Shown one piece after another: positions 37,775 through 46,829 of a stretch of 64,000 nucleotides of DNA. The DNA is from CAZFER01 sp964517495 (GTDB taxonomy: Bacteria > Hinthialibacterota > Hinthialibacteria > Hinthialibacterales > Hinthialibacteraceae): NCBI GenBank assembly GCA_964517495.1, contig CAZFER010000023.1, positions 1-64,000 on the forward strand. The letters are read 5' to 3'. Position 1 is the first letter of the stretch; every line of letters begins with the position of its first letter. The notes under the pieces are model-generated. The model searched no databases. It had not been told where the DNA came from and worked only from the letters and a program-made list of their open reading frames with translations. Made by a program: the position numbers and the translations under genes.

Positions 37775-39016
37775 ATGAGTTCCAAACGACGAATCATGAT
37801 AGTGGATGATAACCAGCAGTATCGAAGGGCCGTGGTTCGAAATCTAACCCTTGCCGGTTATCACGTGGTTGAGGCGGAAGATTCCAGCGAAGGCATGGAA
37901 AAAATCCAAACCGATCATCCTCAAGTTGTGATTACTGATTTGGATATGCGCACCCACGATGAAGGACTAACCTTTATCCGCGAGGTCAAGCGGCAACACC
38001 CTCACTTGCCAATGATCATGATTTCAGCCGTAGGATCGTTCGATGAAGGGGCTTTAGCACGCCAATATGGGGCTATGTTTGTTTTAAGCAAATCGCGTAT
38101 CGATGAAGAAATCGATACGCTTTACCAAAAATTGGATACCATTTATTCGCACATTGAGCATATCGGTTCCTTGCGTGAACGTGTGGATAATCTATCCAAT
38201 AATGAAGAGGATTCGATGGTATCGTTTAAAGGCGAGCTTCAAAACTTGATTGAAAATCAAGACCTGGATATGGGTTTAAAAAGTGAAGTTTACGAACTGC
38301 TGGAACGCCTTGAACAAACTCAACCACGATCTGAACGATGGATGGAAAAACTTGATATCGATTCAATCCTGCAATCCATTAACGATGAGTTACCAGAGGT
38401 GGATCGATTGGATTCCGAAACCAAAACCATGCTGGCGGTGGCGGAAAGCATGTTCAAATCTCCTTCATCCACAACTTTGTCAGTAGCCCGTAATGTTAGT
38501 TTTTCTTACTCATTTGCGGTGGAAAATGAAGTGAAAATGCGGATTGGCCGAAAAGTAAACCGGTTACTTTCCAGTGCGACTATACAGACGAGGGCCAATC
38601 AACTTTATGACGATAAATTGGGAAACCTGGATATCTTTTTCAATCAATATTTGATTCGAACCATCCAGCAGCATGATCTTGAGTTGAATTCAGATATTAC
38701 CCGGCAAGTGCTTGAACGGATTTTGAAGCATGGTTCAAAATATAAACCTGATGGATTAAAAGCGTTGGGTGTGATCATATTTTGTTGGGGGCGAAACCAC
38801 AATTTTACCAACCGGCAAGGGAAAGTGGATATACAAAACCCCTTGGGTATTAAAGGACTAACCGACGATAAAATTATCAAATTAGCCAGCCAATTGATCC
38901 TCTTGCAGCATTTACGCAATCCATTCATCCATCCGGAATTTAATGAACGCGAAAAAACCGAATCCGTCCGTACAACGGCATTTGCCTGCTTATCGCTCAC
39001 GAGCAAAGTGGTGTGA
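37775..39016 (+). CDS. response regulator with uncharacterised C-terminal domain
   Basis: The receiver domain covers residues about 5-125, with the acidic pair Asp11/Asp12, the phospho-acceptor Asp55 in VITDLDMRT, Ser/Ala at the switch position (MISAVGS) and the lysine in VLSKSR. A coiled-coil linker (about 130-185) precedes a roughly 220-residue helical domain without a helix-turn-helix or enzyme motif I recognise; it ends with RNPFIHPEF and a short hydrophobic tail. A protein-interaction output is likely. It starts 23 bases after the Gfo/Idh trio and is followed by a glycosyltransferase. Confidence 0.85.
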   Translation: MSSKRRIMIVDDNQQYRRAVVRNLTLAGYHVVEAEDSSEGMEKIQTDHPQVVITDLDMRTHDEGLTFIREVKRQHPHLPMIMISAVGSFDEGALARQYGAMFVLSKSRIDEEIDTLYQKLDTIYSHIEHIGSLRERVDNLSNNEEDSMVSFKGELQNLIENQDLDMGLKSEVYELLERLEQTQPRSERWMEKLDIDSILQSINDELPEVDRLDSETKTMLAVAESMFKSPSSTTLSVARNVSFSYSFAVENEVKMRIGRKVNRLLSSATIQTRANQLYDDKLGNLDIFFNQYLIRTIQQHDLELNSDITRQVLERILKHGSKYKPDGLKALGVIIFCWGRNHNFTNRQGKVDIQNPLGIKGLTDDKIIKLASQLILLQHLRNPFIHPEFNEREKTESVRTTAFACLSLTSKVV

Positions 39017-39051
39017 GTGATCTTTATGAAATAAAGTAGATCCTAAACAAC

Positions 39052-40239
39052 GTGAACGTTCTTTTTATATTACCTCAAATTCCCTATCCACCTCACAGCG
39101 GTGGCCGTATTGTAACCTGGAATACGTTAAAGCGTTTTTCACGTGAGTGTCGTGTCAATGCGGTATGTCTTTATCATCATCCCGATGAGCTTAAGTATTT
39201 AGATACCGTAAAGGAATATTGTGAGGAAGTGGCTGCGTTTCCGGCTTATGAAAAATGGGCAAAACGTCCCATGATAAAATCGGTATTCTCTTCTCGTCCA
39301 TTTAAAGCCCATCGTTTTTTCAATCCAAATATGTATATCTATATACAGCGAATGCTTCAACGTCATAAATTCGATGTAATTCATGCCCAGAATTTTTATA
39401 CCGCCGCTTATGTGCGCGGGGATGAACCATGCCTGAAAGTTCATTATAAGGAAAATATCGAAGGAAACATTCTATCGCGATGGGCAGCGCACAGCACAAA
39501 TCCAGCGATAAAGTTTCTTGCAGGTCTGGAAGGTATGCGAACCAAACGATATGAATTGGAATCCTGCCGCAAATTTGACCGCATCCTGACCATCTCGCCA
39601 ATTGACCGGGACGAATTGCTTTCGATGGATAAGAATCTTCCCATTCATCATCAACGCCCAGGGGTGGATTTAGATGATTACCCATTATTAGAGGAAATTG
39701 AGGGACCACCAACCTTGGTGTTTACCGGTACAATGTCGTATTATCCCAATACCTTTGGGGCGTATGAATTTTTGACAACTATTTGGCCGGAATTAAAACG
39801 CCACATCCCTGAATTACAATGTTATATCGTGGGGGCTGGGCCGCCAGAGTATTTAGCTGAATTTGATGGACAAAATGGAATAACCATTACTGGAAAAGTG
39901 ACAAGTGTAAGAGATTATTTGCGCAAAGCCTGGCTTTATATCGTGCCCCTGTATATTGGTGGGGGAATTCGATTAAAAATTTTGGAAGCCATGGCATCGG
40001 GGCGAACGGTGGTCTCAACACCGATTGGCTGTGAAGGATTGGATGTCAAAGATGGAGAGCATCTGCGCATCGCCACCAATACAGGACAGTTTATTCAATC
40101 CATTGTTGAATTGATTGGAAAGAAGGACAAACGTGAACGCCTTCAACGAAACGCCCGGCGCTTGATGGAGGAGGAATATAACTGGGATAAGATCATTCCC
40201 CGCCAGGTTGCCCAGTACCGTTCCCAATGTTCTCTCTAA
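39052..40239 (+). CDS. glycosyltransferase, GT4-type
   Basis: This 395-residue GT-B enzyme starts NVLFILPQIPYPPHSGGRI, typical of family-4 glycosyltransferases of exopolysaccharide clusters. The donor-binding domain shows VFTGTMSYYPN and the sugar-nucleotide motif YIVPLYIGGGIRLKILEAMA with the conserved Glu, then GRTVVSTPIGCEGL. It resembles the sugar transferases linked to PEP-CTERM/EpsH systems. The start is GTG at 39052. The gene ends 47 bases inside the convergent FliJ-like gene. Confidence 0.9.
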   Translation: MNVLFILPQIPYPPHSGGRIVTWNTLKRFSRECRVNAVCLYHHPDELKYLDTVKEYCEEVAAFPAYEKWAKRPMIKSVFSSRPFKAHRFFNPNMYIYIQRMLQRHKFDVIHAQNFYTAAYVRGDEPCLKVHYKENIEGNILSRWAAHSTNPAIKFLAGLEGMRTKRYELESCRKFDRILTISPIDRDELLSMDKNLPIHHQRPGVDLDDYPLLEEIEGPPTLVFTGTMSYYPNTFGAYEFLTTIWPELKRHIPELQCYIVGAGPPEYLAEFDGQNGITITGKVTSVRDYLRKAWLYIVPLYIGGGIRLKILEAMASGRTVVSTPIGCEGLDVKDGEHLRIATNTGQFIQSIVELIGKKDKRERLQRNARRLMEEEYNWDKIIPRQVAQYRSQCSL

Positions 40240-41458
40240 CCGGAGGTGGGAGAGGATTACCTGGAGGCAGTGTGGGAGTTAATATTGAATTAGGATTATC
40301 GATATCATATAGTTCATAATCATCGGTGTTTACATATTTCTTCAAAATTTCGGCACCCGTGTTGGGATCCGCTTTCGAAATGGCTTCCAATAGTTTGTTT
40401 CTCGCCCGTTCTTCCATTTTTCGAAGAATACGAATCAAAATCAGTTTATTTTCTTCTTCCTCTTCAGGCGATTGCGCATTTGCCGCCTGGAAAAGGGTTA
40501 TCGCCATTTGTGCGATATTACGTTCACTTCCCGCCGCAAGGGAATCCGCCATGATTTGCTCACGTTGGCTAAGTGCACTTTTTTCTCGATCTTGCAGGTT
40601 CGTTTGAAGATTTCTTAAGGCGGACAATGTGGTTGAAGCTTCTTGAATCATCCCACTGATTTTTTCTTCCCGTTCATCCAATAAAGATTCCTGCTCTTCC
40701 AATTCTTCTTCCTTTTGTTGCAGCTGCTCACGAAGTGAACTTAATCGTTCCCGTTCACGAGCAATGTTTTCTAATACTTGAGGCATGGGGGCATCGATAG
40801 GGCCAAAAAGATCCTCTGGAGTGACATATCGCTCTGTATCAGTCGCGGAAACAGGTGAAACGGTTTCCGTGGCGCTTGTTATACGGCCTTTGCCGATGTA
40901 TGGAATCTTATCAAGCACACTTTTATCGACCACACCCGTTAGAAGAGCTACAGCGGCTGCGATTCCCGCCAACAAAATAGCGCTGAGCAGATAGAGCATA
41001 ATCCCCCCGCGTTCTTGCGAACGGCGAACATATTTTTGTGTCCCGATTTCATCCATCATCGCAGCATCCTCCTTCCGTCTTTCCGTCTCCCATTCGTTTT
41101 TACGCCGTTCCTTTAACCGTTCCAGGATTTTTTCCTCTTGATAGAGTTTAACCAATTCTTTTCGTTTTTCTTCTTGTTCCTGGCGAAATTGCCCGATTTC
41201 CTGACGCTTTTGCATTTCAACTTGTGCGGTATAGCTGCGAAACATATCCAATGATCGTTCCGCTTGCAATAAATGCGTGTCATCGGTCTCTTCCATCAAG
41301 CGTTGCCTCATATCCTGAACGGCTTGCCGGCCTGCCTCAATTTCCTGTAATTGTTGTTGAATTTTATCTTCCAAGTCAGCAATCTCTTCTTCCTTTCGCT
41401 CGATTTGATAGTTTTTTAGCCGGATGACGGGATCAAGTCGAAAACGGAAGTGTCTCAT
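40193..41458 (-). CDS. FliJ fused to MotE/YlxF-like membrane domain
   Basis: Residues 1-147 look like FliJ, the coiled-coil stalk protein of the flagellar export ATPase: RFRLDPVIRLKNYQIERKEEE at the N-terminus, then long charged helices. A single transmembrane segment follows (about 152-176, MLYLLSAILLAGIAAAVAL). The outer part has another coiled coil and, near residues 330-375, a MgtE_N/MotE-like helical domain (LIRILRKMEERARNKLLEAI). In Firmicutes fliJ is followed by a separate ylxF gene of the MotE type; here the two seem joined. The last part is proline-rich. It overlaps fliI by four bases (ATGA), and its 3' end overlaps the convergent glycosyltransferase by 47 bases. Confidence 0.8.
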   Translation of the reverse strand: MRHFRFRLDPVIRLKNYQIERKEEEIADLEDKIQQQLQEIEAGRQAVQDMRQRLMEETDDTHLLQAERSLDMFRSYTAQVEMQKRQEIGQFRQEQEEKRKELVKLYQEEKILERLKERRKNEWETERRKEDAAMMDEIGTQKYVRRSQERGGIMLYLLSAILLAGIAAAVALLTGVVDKSVLDKIPYIGKGRITSATETVSPVSATDTERYVTPEDLFGPIDAPMPQVLENIARERERLSSLREQLQQKEEELEEQESLLDEREEKISGMIQEASTTLSALRNLQTNLQDREKSALSQREQIMADSLAAGSERNIAQMAITLFQAANAQSPEEEEENKLILIRILRKMEERARNKLLEAISKADPNTGAEILKKYVNTDDYELYDIDNPNSILTPTLPPGNPLPPPVRENIGNGTGQPGGE

Positions 41459-42837
41459 TGTCCGCCACCCCCTTGTTTAGCAGGAGGTTTAGCCTGACGG
41501 GGAACACACTGTTTGGCGATATCCATCATTTGTTTGATCGAGTCATCATATGAAACCTGCTGATTTATTCCCTGTCGTAAAAAATTATTGATGGTTTGAA
41601 TCATCTCCATCGCCATATCAATATCGCTGCTGGAACCTCGCTGGTAAGCCCCAATATTGATCAAATCCTCCGCATCACGATAGATAGAGGTTACTTCACA
41701 AATTCTTCGAGCGCAAACAACATGTTCTTCCGGAACAATATCCACCATCACACGGCTAACGCTTTGCAGAATATCGACTGACGGATAATGGCTTTTGTGA
41801 GCCAATTGACGAGATAGCACGATATGTCCATCCAATATACCGCGGGTGGCATCAGCAATAGGCTCATTCATATCATCACCTTCCACCAAAACGGTGAAGA
41901 GTCCTGTAATGGTGCCTTCATCCGGTGTGGTACCCGCTCGTTCCAGAAAAGAAGGCAGCAAAGCAAATACGGAGGGTGTGTAACCTCGTGTGGTGGGTGG
42001 TTCACCTGCTGCCAGTCCAACCTCGCGTTGGGCCATAGCCATGCGAGTAACGGAATCCATCATGAATAAGACATTTTTCCCCTGATTTCGAAAATGCTCA
42101 GCGATGGTCATGGCCGCCAACGCCCCTTTAACCCGCATCAACGGTGGATTATCACCGGTCGCCACCACAAGCACACTTCGTTTCAAGCCTTCTTCCCCCA
42201 GGTCTTTCTCGATAAACTCTCTTACTTCCCGGCCACGTTCACCTATCAAGCCAATGACGTTGACATCTGCTTCCGTGGCTCGGGCGATCATCCCCATCAA
42301 GGTACTCTTACCTACCCCGCTTCCAGAAAACACCCCAATACGCTGGCCACGCCCCCAGGTCAAGATAGCATCAATGACTTTAACGCCTGTCGAGAGAGGT
42401 TGAATAATTCGCTTTCGGGTGATAGCGCTGGGTGGCTGACTATAGATTGAACGGATGGTATCCGTCTTGGCACTACCTTTCCCATCGACCGGATTCCCCA
42501 ATCCATCCAGGATGCGGCCCAGCAGGCCATCTCCGCATTTGATTTTTAATGGGCCGCCAGAAGAGATCACTTCACATCCGGGACGAATTCCGGTGATCTC
42601 GCCAAACGCCATTAAGATGACGCGTCCCCCTCGAAATCCAACAATTTCCGCCGGGATAGGTTGGCCATCGTTGGGTGGATAAATATGGACCAAATCGCCT
42701 ACTGCTCCACCGGGTCCACGTGCGAGAATAACCACCCCAACAAGTTCGTCAACATATCCACGCTGACGAATCGGTTGAACATGATCAAGCGACCAGCGAA
42801 TGGCTTTCCAATCTATGGTATGGGGAGTAAGTGTCAT
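41455..42837 (-). CDS. fliI: flagellum-specific export ATPase
   Basis: FliI is the hexameric ATPase that energises the flagellar type III export apparatus. Walker A is GVFSGSGVGKSTL (near residues 168-180) and Walker B is VLFMMDSVTRMA. The ERGREVREF and LPSFLERAG motifs are typical of FliI. At 460 residues the length is usual. It overlaps fliH by four bases upstream and the FliJ-like gene by four bases downstream, indicating translational coupling. Confidence 0.97.
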   Translation of the reverse strand: MTLTPHTIDWKAIRWSLDHVQPIRQRGYVDELVGVVILARGPGGAVGDLVHIYPPNDGQPIPAEIVGFRGGRVILMAFGEITGIRPGCEVISSGGPLKIKCGDGLLGRILDGLGNPVDGKGSAKTDTIRSIYSQPPSAITRKRIIQPLSTGVKVIDAILTWGRGQRIGVFSGSGVGKSTLMGMIARATEADVNVIGLIGERGREVREFIEKDLGEEGLKRSVLVVATGDNPPLMRVKGALAAMTIAEHFRNQGKNVLFMMDSVTRMAMAQREVGLAAGEPPTTRGYTPSVFALLPSFLERAGTTPDEGTITGLFTVLVEGDDMNEPIADATRGILDGHIVLSRQLAHKSHYPSVDILQSVSRVMVDIVPEEHVVCARRICEVTSIYRDAEDLINIGAYQRGSSSDIDMAMEMIQTINNFLRQGINQQVSYDDSIKQMMDIAKQCVPRQAKPPAKQGGGGQ

Positions 42838-43559
42838 GAATTAAGCAAGGTATCGTTAAGAATTTCAATCTGTTTATCCACACGTCCGTCAATTCCACCG
42901 GTTCCGGACTCGATTATTACTCCACCCCGGTCAACCCGGGTGTCCACAGCGATATTGACTTTTTCAATTTCATCGAAAATTTGGGTGAAATGAGGAACCC
43001 AGGCTTCAATCTTTTCCTTATCTTCAGGATGAACATAAATATTTAAAGTCTGCCGGTCTGCCGCCAGTTTGATACACTCTTTTGTCACTCTGACCACCAC
43101 TTCATCATCTTCTTCAATTTTCTTTTTCACAACCCTGGATACCAAATCCGCTACTAATTTTCGGATTTCATGCTCCTGTTCAAAAAACATATTTTCCAGG
43201 ATTTGTTGTCCCTCTCGAAGCATATTACCTAAATCATTCAACACTCCGGAGACTTCCTGGCGTGCCTCCTGGCGTCCTTCATTTAGCCCTTCCTGATGTC
43301 CTTCCTGTTTGGCGTTTTGTTTTATGTCCCCCGCTTCGCGTTGTGCTTCGGCAAGAATGGATTGTTTTTCTTCCTCCGCCGAAGCCAAAATGGCCCCCTT
43401 TTGTTCGGAGGCATCTTTTAAAATCTTCTTTTCCTTCTGCTGTGCCTTATGCACAATTTCATCCGCTTCGTCGTCCGCGTGTTTCAACACTTTATGCCGT
43501 TCAACCACACGGTAAGGGCGTTCATTTTGAACATTGGGTGCTTTGATAATACGCGCCAT
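42834..43559 (-). CDS. fliH: flagellar assembly protein
   Basis: FliH is the peripheral-stalk-like regulator of FliI. The first 110 residues form charged coiled coil, including glutamine/glutamate-rich repeats around residues 50-95 and GxxxG-like steps (EGHQEGLNEGRQEARQE). The C-terminal domain ends YVHPEDKEKIEAWVPHF and a GRVDKQIEIL segment typical of FliH/YscL proteins. It overlaps fliI by four bases. There is a 48-base gap after the preceding deoxyribosyltransferase-like gene. Confidence 0.92.
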   Translation of the reverse strand: MARIIKAPNVQNERPYRVVERHKVLKHADDEADEIVHKAQQKEKKILKDASEQKGAILASAEEEKQSILAEAQREAGDIKQNAKQEGHQEGLNEGRQEARQEVSGVLNDLGNMLREGQQILENMFFEQEHEIRKLVADLVSRVVKKKIEEDDEVVVRVTKECIKLAADRQTLNIYVHPEDKEKIEAWVPHFTQIFDEIEKVNIAVDTRVDRGGVIIESGTGGIDGRVDKQIEILNDTLLNS

Positions 43560-43607
43560 CTTTTATATAAACCTTGTTTCAAAGTATTAAGTACATATCC
43601 ATTGTTG

Positions 43608-44090
43608 TTATCTCGTAAAGGATAACAGTTTTATTTCCTTCAGGCTATTAATAATTTTTCCACCACTGCGCTCTATCCAATATTGTACTTGCAGATTTAC
43701 CATCACCCCTTCATTTTCACCGCTACGGCGAAAATCCCCGCGATATCCATTGATCACTTTATTTCCAAGCCCAAAGGCATATCCAATCTCAGATGCCGTA
43801 CCTGAGTCAACATCCACGCCATCCAGTATAGATAGCACACCATCGCAGGATTTCAATAACTCCGCGTTTCGTTCCGCGATAAGCATGGATAAGCGATGGA
43901 GTTCGCATACTCGCTCCAAGGAATCAGAAATCATAAGAGCGTTGTCAAGCGATGAATCCAGGCCGCCTGAAGCACTCCAGGGATCAACCATCTCAAGGCC
44001 AATTGAATTCAACTGGATACGTAATTGTTCAATAAAAGGGCGGGTGCTTTCGGCAAACCCCAAAGGGGATGCTACAAAAATCTTTGACAT
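43608..44090 (-). CDS. nucleoside 2-deoxyribosyltransferase-like protein
   Basis: A 160-residue protein of the nucleoside 2-deoxyribosyltransferase/DUF4406-like superfamily. The N-terminal strand KIFVASPLG is followed by the active-site region: CDGVLSILDGVDVDSGTASEIGYA has the Asp and the catalytic Glu (in SEIGYA), then a GNKVINGYRGDFR segment. Family members exchange bases between deoxynucleosides or cleave nucleotides. ATG at 44090 is 8 bases after AAAGGTGA; an in-frame GTG four codons earlier overlaps that site. It lies between fliG (17-base gap) and fliH (48-base gap) on the same strand, an unusual position. Confidence 0.8.
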   Translation of the reverse strand: MSKIFVASPLGFAESTRPFIEQLRIQLNSIGLEMVDPWSASGGLDSSLDNALMISDSLERVCELHRLSMLIAERNAELLKSCDGVLSILDGVDVDSGTASEIGYAFGLGNKVINGYRGDFRRSGENEGVMVNLQVQYWIERSGGKIINSLKEIKLLSFTR

Positions 44091-44107
44091 GATGTGGTTC
44101 ACCTTTG

Positions 44108-45130
44108 TTATTCAAAATAGTCATCCTCCCCCGATGGAGCGATATGAATATCCCCAGCTTCTTCCATGTGTCTAAGCAGTTCGATGATTCGCTGTTGGGA
44201 TTCTTCGACAGTCTTCACCCGGATGGGGCCCATGGTTTCAATATCATCTCTTAAAATTTGAGCGGCTCGGGATGAGAGGTTGCTGAGGACAAATTGCACC
44301 ACACTTTCATCGGCCCCCTTCAGCGCCGTTGCCAATTCCTTGTTGTCGACCCTTTGCAACAGTTTCTGCAATGAACGGTCATCAAGAGAAACCAGGTCAC
44401 TGAACGTGAACATCTGTTTTTTCACTTCAGAAGCAAGCATCTGATTTTCCGATTCGAGCCGTTCCATAATCGTCCGGCTGCTGTTTTGATCGATCCGATT
44501 TAACAGCTCCGCCAATGAATCCACCCCACCCGCTGCTGTATATTCCTGTGAAAGCAGGTTCGACAGTTTCTTTTCCAAAACCCGTTCGACATCGGAGATA
44601 ATTTCCGGGCTGGTTTGATCCATGGAAGCAATACGCAAGGCTACTTCCTGTTGCAGTTCGGGAGACAAACCCGTAAGGATGGAAGCAGCTTGATCGAAAT
44701 CCAAATGGGATAAGATCAGAGCAATCGTTTGAGGGTGTTCGTTCTGAACAAAATTAAACAGGCTATCCGAATCAACATGTTTGAGGAAATCAAACGGCGA
44801 ACCGGTCAGGATACCTTGAAGACGCTCGATGATATCCATTGCCTTTCCCGGTCCAAGGGCTTTTTCAAGAATATCCCGGGCGGTATTGATCCCGCCATAG
44901 CTGATATATTGCTTGGCCATGGCGGTATGGTAAAACTCTTCGATGACCTGAGAACTCAGCTCGTTTGATACATTTCCCAGATTGGCGATTTCAAGCGTAA
45001 GTTGTTCAATCTCCTGATCCGATAAACTCCGGTAAATTTGGGAAGCCGATTCCGGCCCCAATGCGAGCAAAAGAATGGCCGCCTTTTTTCGACCCGGCAA
45101 CATACCTGAATCATTTCGAATGTGTACCAT
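44108..45130 (-). CDS. fliG: flagellar motor switch protein
   Basis: FliG couples the C-ring to the stator and binds FliF and FliM. The N-terminal domain starts KKAAILLLALGPESASQIY, the middle has HPQTIALILSHLD, and the C-terminal torque domain includes FTFSDLVSLDDRSLQKLLQ with its charged helix (VDNKELATALKGA). The length of 340 residues is normal. It starts 26 bases after fliF, the normal partner order. Confidence 0.97.
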   Translation of the reverse strand: MVHIRNDSGMLPGRKKAAILLLALGPESASQIYRSLSDQEIEQLTLEIANLGNVSNELSSQVIEEFYHTAMAKQYISYGGINTARDILEKALGPGKAMDIIERLQGILTGSPFDFLKHVDSDSLFNFVQNEHPQTIALILSHLDFDQAASILTGLSPELQQEVALRIASMDQTSPEIISDVERVLEKKLSNLLSQEYTAAGGVDSLAELLNRIDQNSSRTIMERLESENQMLASEVKKQMFTFSDLVSLDDRSLQKLLQRVDNKELATALKGADESVVQFVLSNLSSRAAQILRDDIETMGPIRVKTVEESQQRIIELLRHMEEAGDIHIAPSGEDDYFE

Positions 45131-45156
45131 AATTCGCCCTCATTCTCATTTTCCCA

Positions 45157-46758
45157 TTAGCTACTAAGCCAGGCTTTAATAATCGCCGCCACTTCCTCCG
45201 GCTTTTCAGCCGCATAATTGATCACGTGCTCCTGCATCTTCAAACGGCGCTGCTCTTCCGCAGGCAAGCTGGCGATATCGCCAAATTCCGCCAATCCCAA
45301 CTGAGCCAGTGTAAGTTCTTTTGCCTCGGTGACCGGCTCGATGGGCACTTCTTCTTCCATCTCCTCTTCCCCCATATCCGGTGGAGCGAAGGCGCGCTGG
45401 AAGAACATATAAGCAAAATATCCAAGAGCTAATAGCAATACAAGCGGTAGCAAACTGCGAAGGGCATTGGTTACATTGTTCCAAAACTGTTCCCGGGCCA
45501 GCTCATCCGCCCAGCTGGTATCGAATTCCATTTCATTAAGCACAAATTGAAAATTAGGAACTTGTTGCTGTTGTACCGGCACACCAATACTGGCCTTCAA
45601 TGTGTCTTCAATTTTTGTGAGTTCTTGCGGTTGCCGATCCACTGGAGTGCCATCTTCATCTGTTTTTTTATTGATCGATATACCGACAGAGAGTTCATCA
45701 ATTTCACCCTGTTCTTCCTGAATAAAGGTTTTGGCCCAGGGATACTGATTGTTTAGAATGGTTTCCGTAATTTGCGATTCTTCGACAGTCACCTCAGCCC
45801 CCAAACCGGAATCCTGAACATTGGTGGAAACTCCAGGTTGGCCGGATATACCTGGGCTGGTGGATTTTTCTTCGTAATCTTTTTGACTAACCGCGGCAGG
45901 ATTTGTGCCGTCGATATCGATTTTCTCTATCTTTTTATCTTCCCAATCCAAGACAACCGTGACTTCAACCTGATAATTTTCAGGGCCGACAATGACCTCC
46001 AACTTGCGTTCCAATTTTTGCGCCAAGTCCATTTCGACGATTTTTTTATACTGGAAATACTTGGTTGCGCGCGCCACGCCAGGCTGAACATCGGTATCTT
46101 CACTTAGGGGTTTGTTACTGGCATCCACCACAACGACATTTTGGGGATCCATATTTTCCACCGCGGCGGCTACCAGGCGTTGAATTCCTCTCACAATATC
46201 CTGTGAAGGCGTACCTCTACCTTGAATTTTTACTGACGCGGTGGGTTCGGCCTGATCTGATTTAAACAATTTCTCAGTTGGGACAACAATTTTCACCATG
46301 GCGTTATCGATTTCACGCGCCCCCTCGGTGATCGCTTCGGCCAGAGTGTTTTCCAATGCCCGTTGGCGCTGGACATCAAACATACTCTCAGTCATACCCA
46401 GCTGAACTTGATCAAACAGTTCCAATCCCGGCCCAAAATCAGGGCCAATCAAATCCTGTCCCGCCAATTGCAGGCGAACCTGGCTGCGAACAGATTTATC
46501 AACGAGGACAGTGTTGTCCCCTGACATTTTGTATTCAATACCATTTGAATCCAGGTAACTCGTTATTTCATTTAACCGGCTGAGATCATCTGAACTAATT
46601 AAGGTCACCATCTCAGGGCGGCTGGCCAAATAAACAGAAACACCCATGGCAAGCAACAATAAAAGTGGAACCGAAACAAAAATGACTTTTTGTTGAGGAG
46701 ATATCTGTACCCAAATGCGTCCGATCTGTTCTTTTATTTGTTGAAGAAAATCCTGCAT
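45157..46758 (-). CDS. fliF: flagellar MS-ring protein
   Basis: FliF forms the membrane MS ring. Two transmembrane segments (about residues 23-45 and 435-455) flank a periplasmic region with the YscJ-like fold (TSYLDSNGIEYKMSGDNTVL, then the LENTLAEAITEGAREIDNAMV motif). The C-terminal FliG-binding tail EEVAAIIKAWLSS is intact. Total length about 533 residues is normal. The ATG at 46758 lies 8 bases after AGGAG; an in-frame GTG three codons earlier, 5-6 bases after AAGGTG, is also possible. A separate short FliF-N-like gene lies upstream. Confidence 0.96.
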   Translation of the reverse strand: MQDFLQQIKEQIGRIWVQISPQQKVIFVSVPLLLLLAMGVSVYLASRPEMVTLISSDDLSRLNEITSYLDSNGIEYKMSGDNTVLVDKSVRSQVRLQLAGQDLIGPDFGPGLELFDQVQLGMTESMFDVQRQRALENTLAEAITEGAREIDNAMVKIVVPTEKLFKSDQAEPTASVKIQGRGTPSQDIVRGIQRLVAAAVENMDPQNVVVVDASNKPLSEDTDVQPGVARATKYFQYKKIVEMDLAQKLERKLEVIVGPENYQVEVTVVLDWEDKKIEKIDIDGTNPAAVSQKDYEEKSTSPGISGQPGVSTNVQDSGLGAEVTVEESQITETILNNQYPWAKTFIQEEQGEIDELSVGISINKKTDEDGTPVDRQPQELTKIEDTLKASIGVPVQQQQVPNFQFVLNEMEFDTSWADELAREQFWNNVTNALRSLLPLVLLLALGYFAYMFFQRAFAPPDMGEEEMEEEVPIEPVTEAKELTLAQLGLAEFGDIASLPAEEQRRLKMQEHVINYAAEKPEEVAAIIKAWLSS

Positions 46759-46829
46759 GGCCGACACTCCTGCACCTTGTTCATGTTTTCATTCTCAGTA
46801 TCTGGTGGAACAGGTGCTCTTTCATACAA

